Shown here in pieces: positions 63,370 to 64,000 of a stretch of DNA of 64,000 nucleotides. The notes under the pieces were generated by a model. The model was not told the origin of the DNA and ran no database searches. It was given only the letters and a program-made list of their open reading frames with translations. This stretch comes from Carpediemonas membranifera (lineage: Eukaryota > Fornicata): NCBI GenBank assembly GCA_019828565.1, contig JAHDYR010000013.1, forward strand, positions 277,556 to 341,555. Direction: 5' to 3'. The first letter of the stretch is position 1, and every line of letters starts with the position of its first letter. The translations under genes were made by a program, and so were the position numbers.

Positions 63370-64000
63370 TGCACTGGGAGTGAGGGAGATGCTGTGACAG
63401 GCCATCAGTTCGTTCCCGAGAATGATGTCGTCTCCGTCGTCAGATTGGTCTGGCTCATGGAGGAGACGTATGAATAGGCCCTCGCTGGTGAGGCAGCCGA
63501 GGGCTCTGAGAATTTCACACCCGCATTAGCACCAATGGTGCCTCTCAGGGAGTACGTCCAGGTTGGCCTGGAAGCTTGTGTCATGACCTGCGAGCGCCAA
63601 TTGCAGGTCGGCATGGGTCTGACCGTTCAACGCCACCACTGACTGATCTGCCAGGACATAGTGTCGTGTAGGTCCGGTATAGTAGGGAAGACCGAGTTTG
63701 GATACCAGACCTTGAGAGACTCCCGAGCGTGCCGCGCCACAGTCAATGTTGAACGAGTACTTCTGACCATTTTTCTGGCCAGGGACTTTCATCGAGCCGC
63801 TCTCGTCCGTCTTAACCTCGGCTAGCATCGCTTCGAAGGGGTTCCGCGTCGGAACTGTCTCTCTCAGGCCACCACCGGGACCACGGTGTCTCTTCTGGTT
63901 TCTCGTCGCGTTCTGCTGTCTAGTCGGCTCGCTGGCGGTCGTATGCGGCTGTCGCTCGGCGCGTTCAGGCCTCGGCGTGTTCGCGTTAGGGCATTCGTTC
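63370..64000 (-). pseudogene. Ty3-3 gag-protease fragment (continues past window)
   Basis: From the window edge: the end of a zinc knuckle (ECPN), a basic linker and the protease catalytic motif FNIDCGAARS (DCG where DTG or DSG is usual). After a frame change near 63526 comes GCEILRALGCL, the protease end also seen in Ty3-1 and Ty3-2. It stops about 65 bp before the Ty3-2 gag ATG; RT and later domains are missing. Confidence 0.75.

Overview
The window looks like a piece of a GC-rich, intron-poor unicellular eukaryote (protist) genome. The evidence is a dynein heavy chain open for 5.6 kb without an intron, a eukaryote-style initiator tRNA-Met, and a dense layering of eukaryotic transposons. 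A free-living metamonad would fit, but that is inference only. One host protein gene (dynein) and two tRNA genes are convincingly non-mobile; almost everything else is transposon, often nested.

Layout. 3-5600: C-terminal part of a cytoplasmic-type dynein heavy chain. 5750-10317: left arm of a 4,568-bp, nearly identical inverted repeat whose other arm is 32450-37017. Each arm carries a non-LTR reverse-transcriptase scrap, a small chromodomain ORF, a Gag-like ORF and the 3' part of a Ty3 chromodomain retrotransposon. The left copy of this Ty3 element (Ty3-1) is intact to 12088. 12224-17990: tyrosine-recombinase (DIRS/Ngaro-type) retroelement material with gag, RT-RNase H and two YR genes. 18004-18199: tRNA-iMet and tRNA-Leu, hemmed in by retroelements. 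18201-27142: a two-ORF LINE. Its ORF1 carries a Maelstrom-like/DEDDh exonuclease-like domain and is interrupted by a 999-bp 5'-truncated LINE copy with a 12-bp target duplication. 27143-32449: unrecognised sequence, one unknown ORF and a mosaic of YR-element fragments.

36991-63306 is a single Ty3 element (Ty3-2, minus strand) broken by two independent insertions that I can delimit to the base. A mariner-like element (61755-63279, TA duplication) sits in gag. A 20,379-bp element (40053-60431) sits in the protease; it has perfect 54-bp terminal inverted repeats and a TGACCA 6-bp duplication. Removing both insertions rejoins the Ty3-2 reading frame at each point. 63370-64000 is a third Ty3 fragment.

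The 20.4-kb element is the most interesting object here. By eye it is more AT-rich than its host Ty3. It encodes a PHD-type zinc-finger protein, a SET-like protein, a protein kinase, a degenerate tyrosine-recombinase-like protein, an OTU-like protease, a duplicated HEPN-like protein, an 866-aa protein that is the best transposase candidate, and several unknowns. A 700-bp module with a PIWI-like motif is repeated four times. I recognise no DNA polymerase, packaging ATPase, capsid gene or retroviral-type integrase, so it does not look like a standard Polinton/Maverick.

Many frame breaks in the retroelements, and most differences between the two inverted-repeat arms, are single-base changes in homopolymer runs. 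Some apparent pseudogenes may therefore be consensus errors rather than decay.
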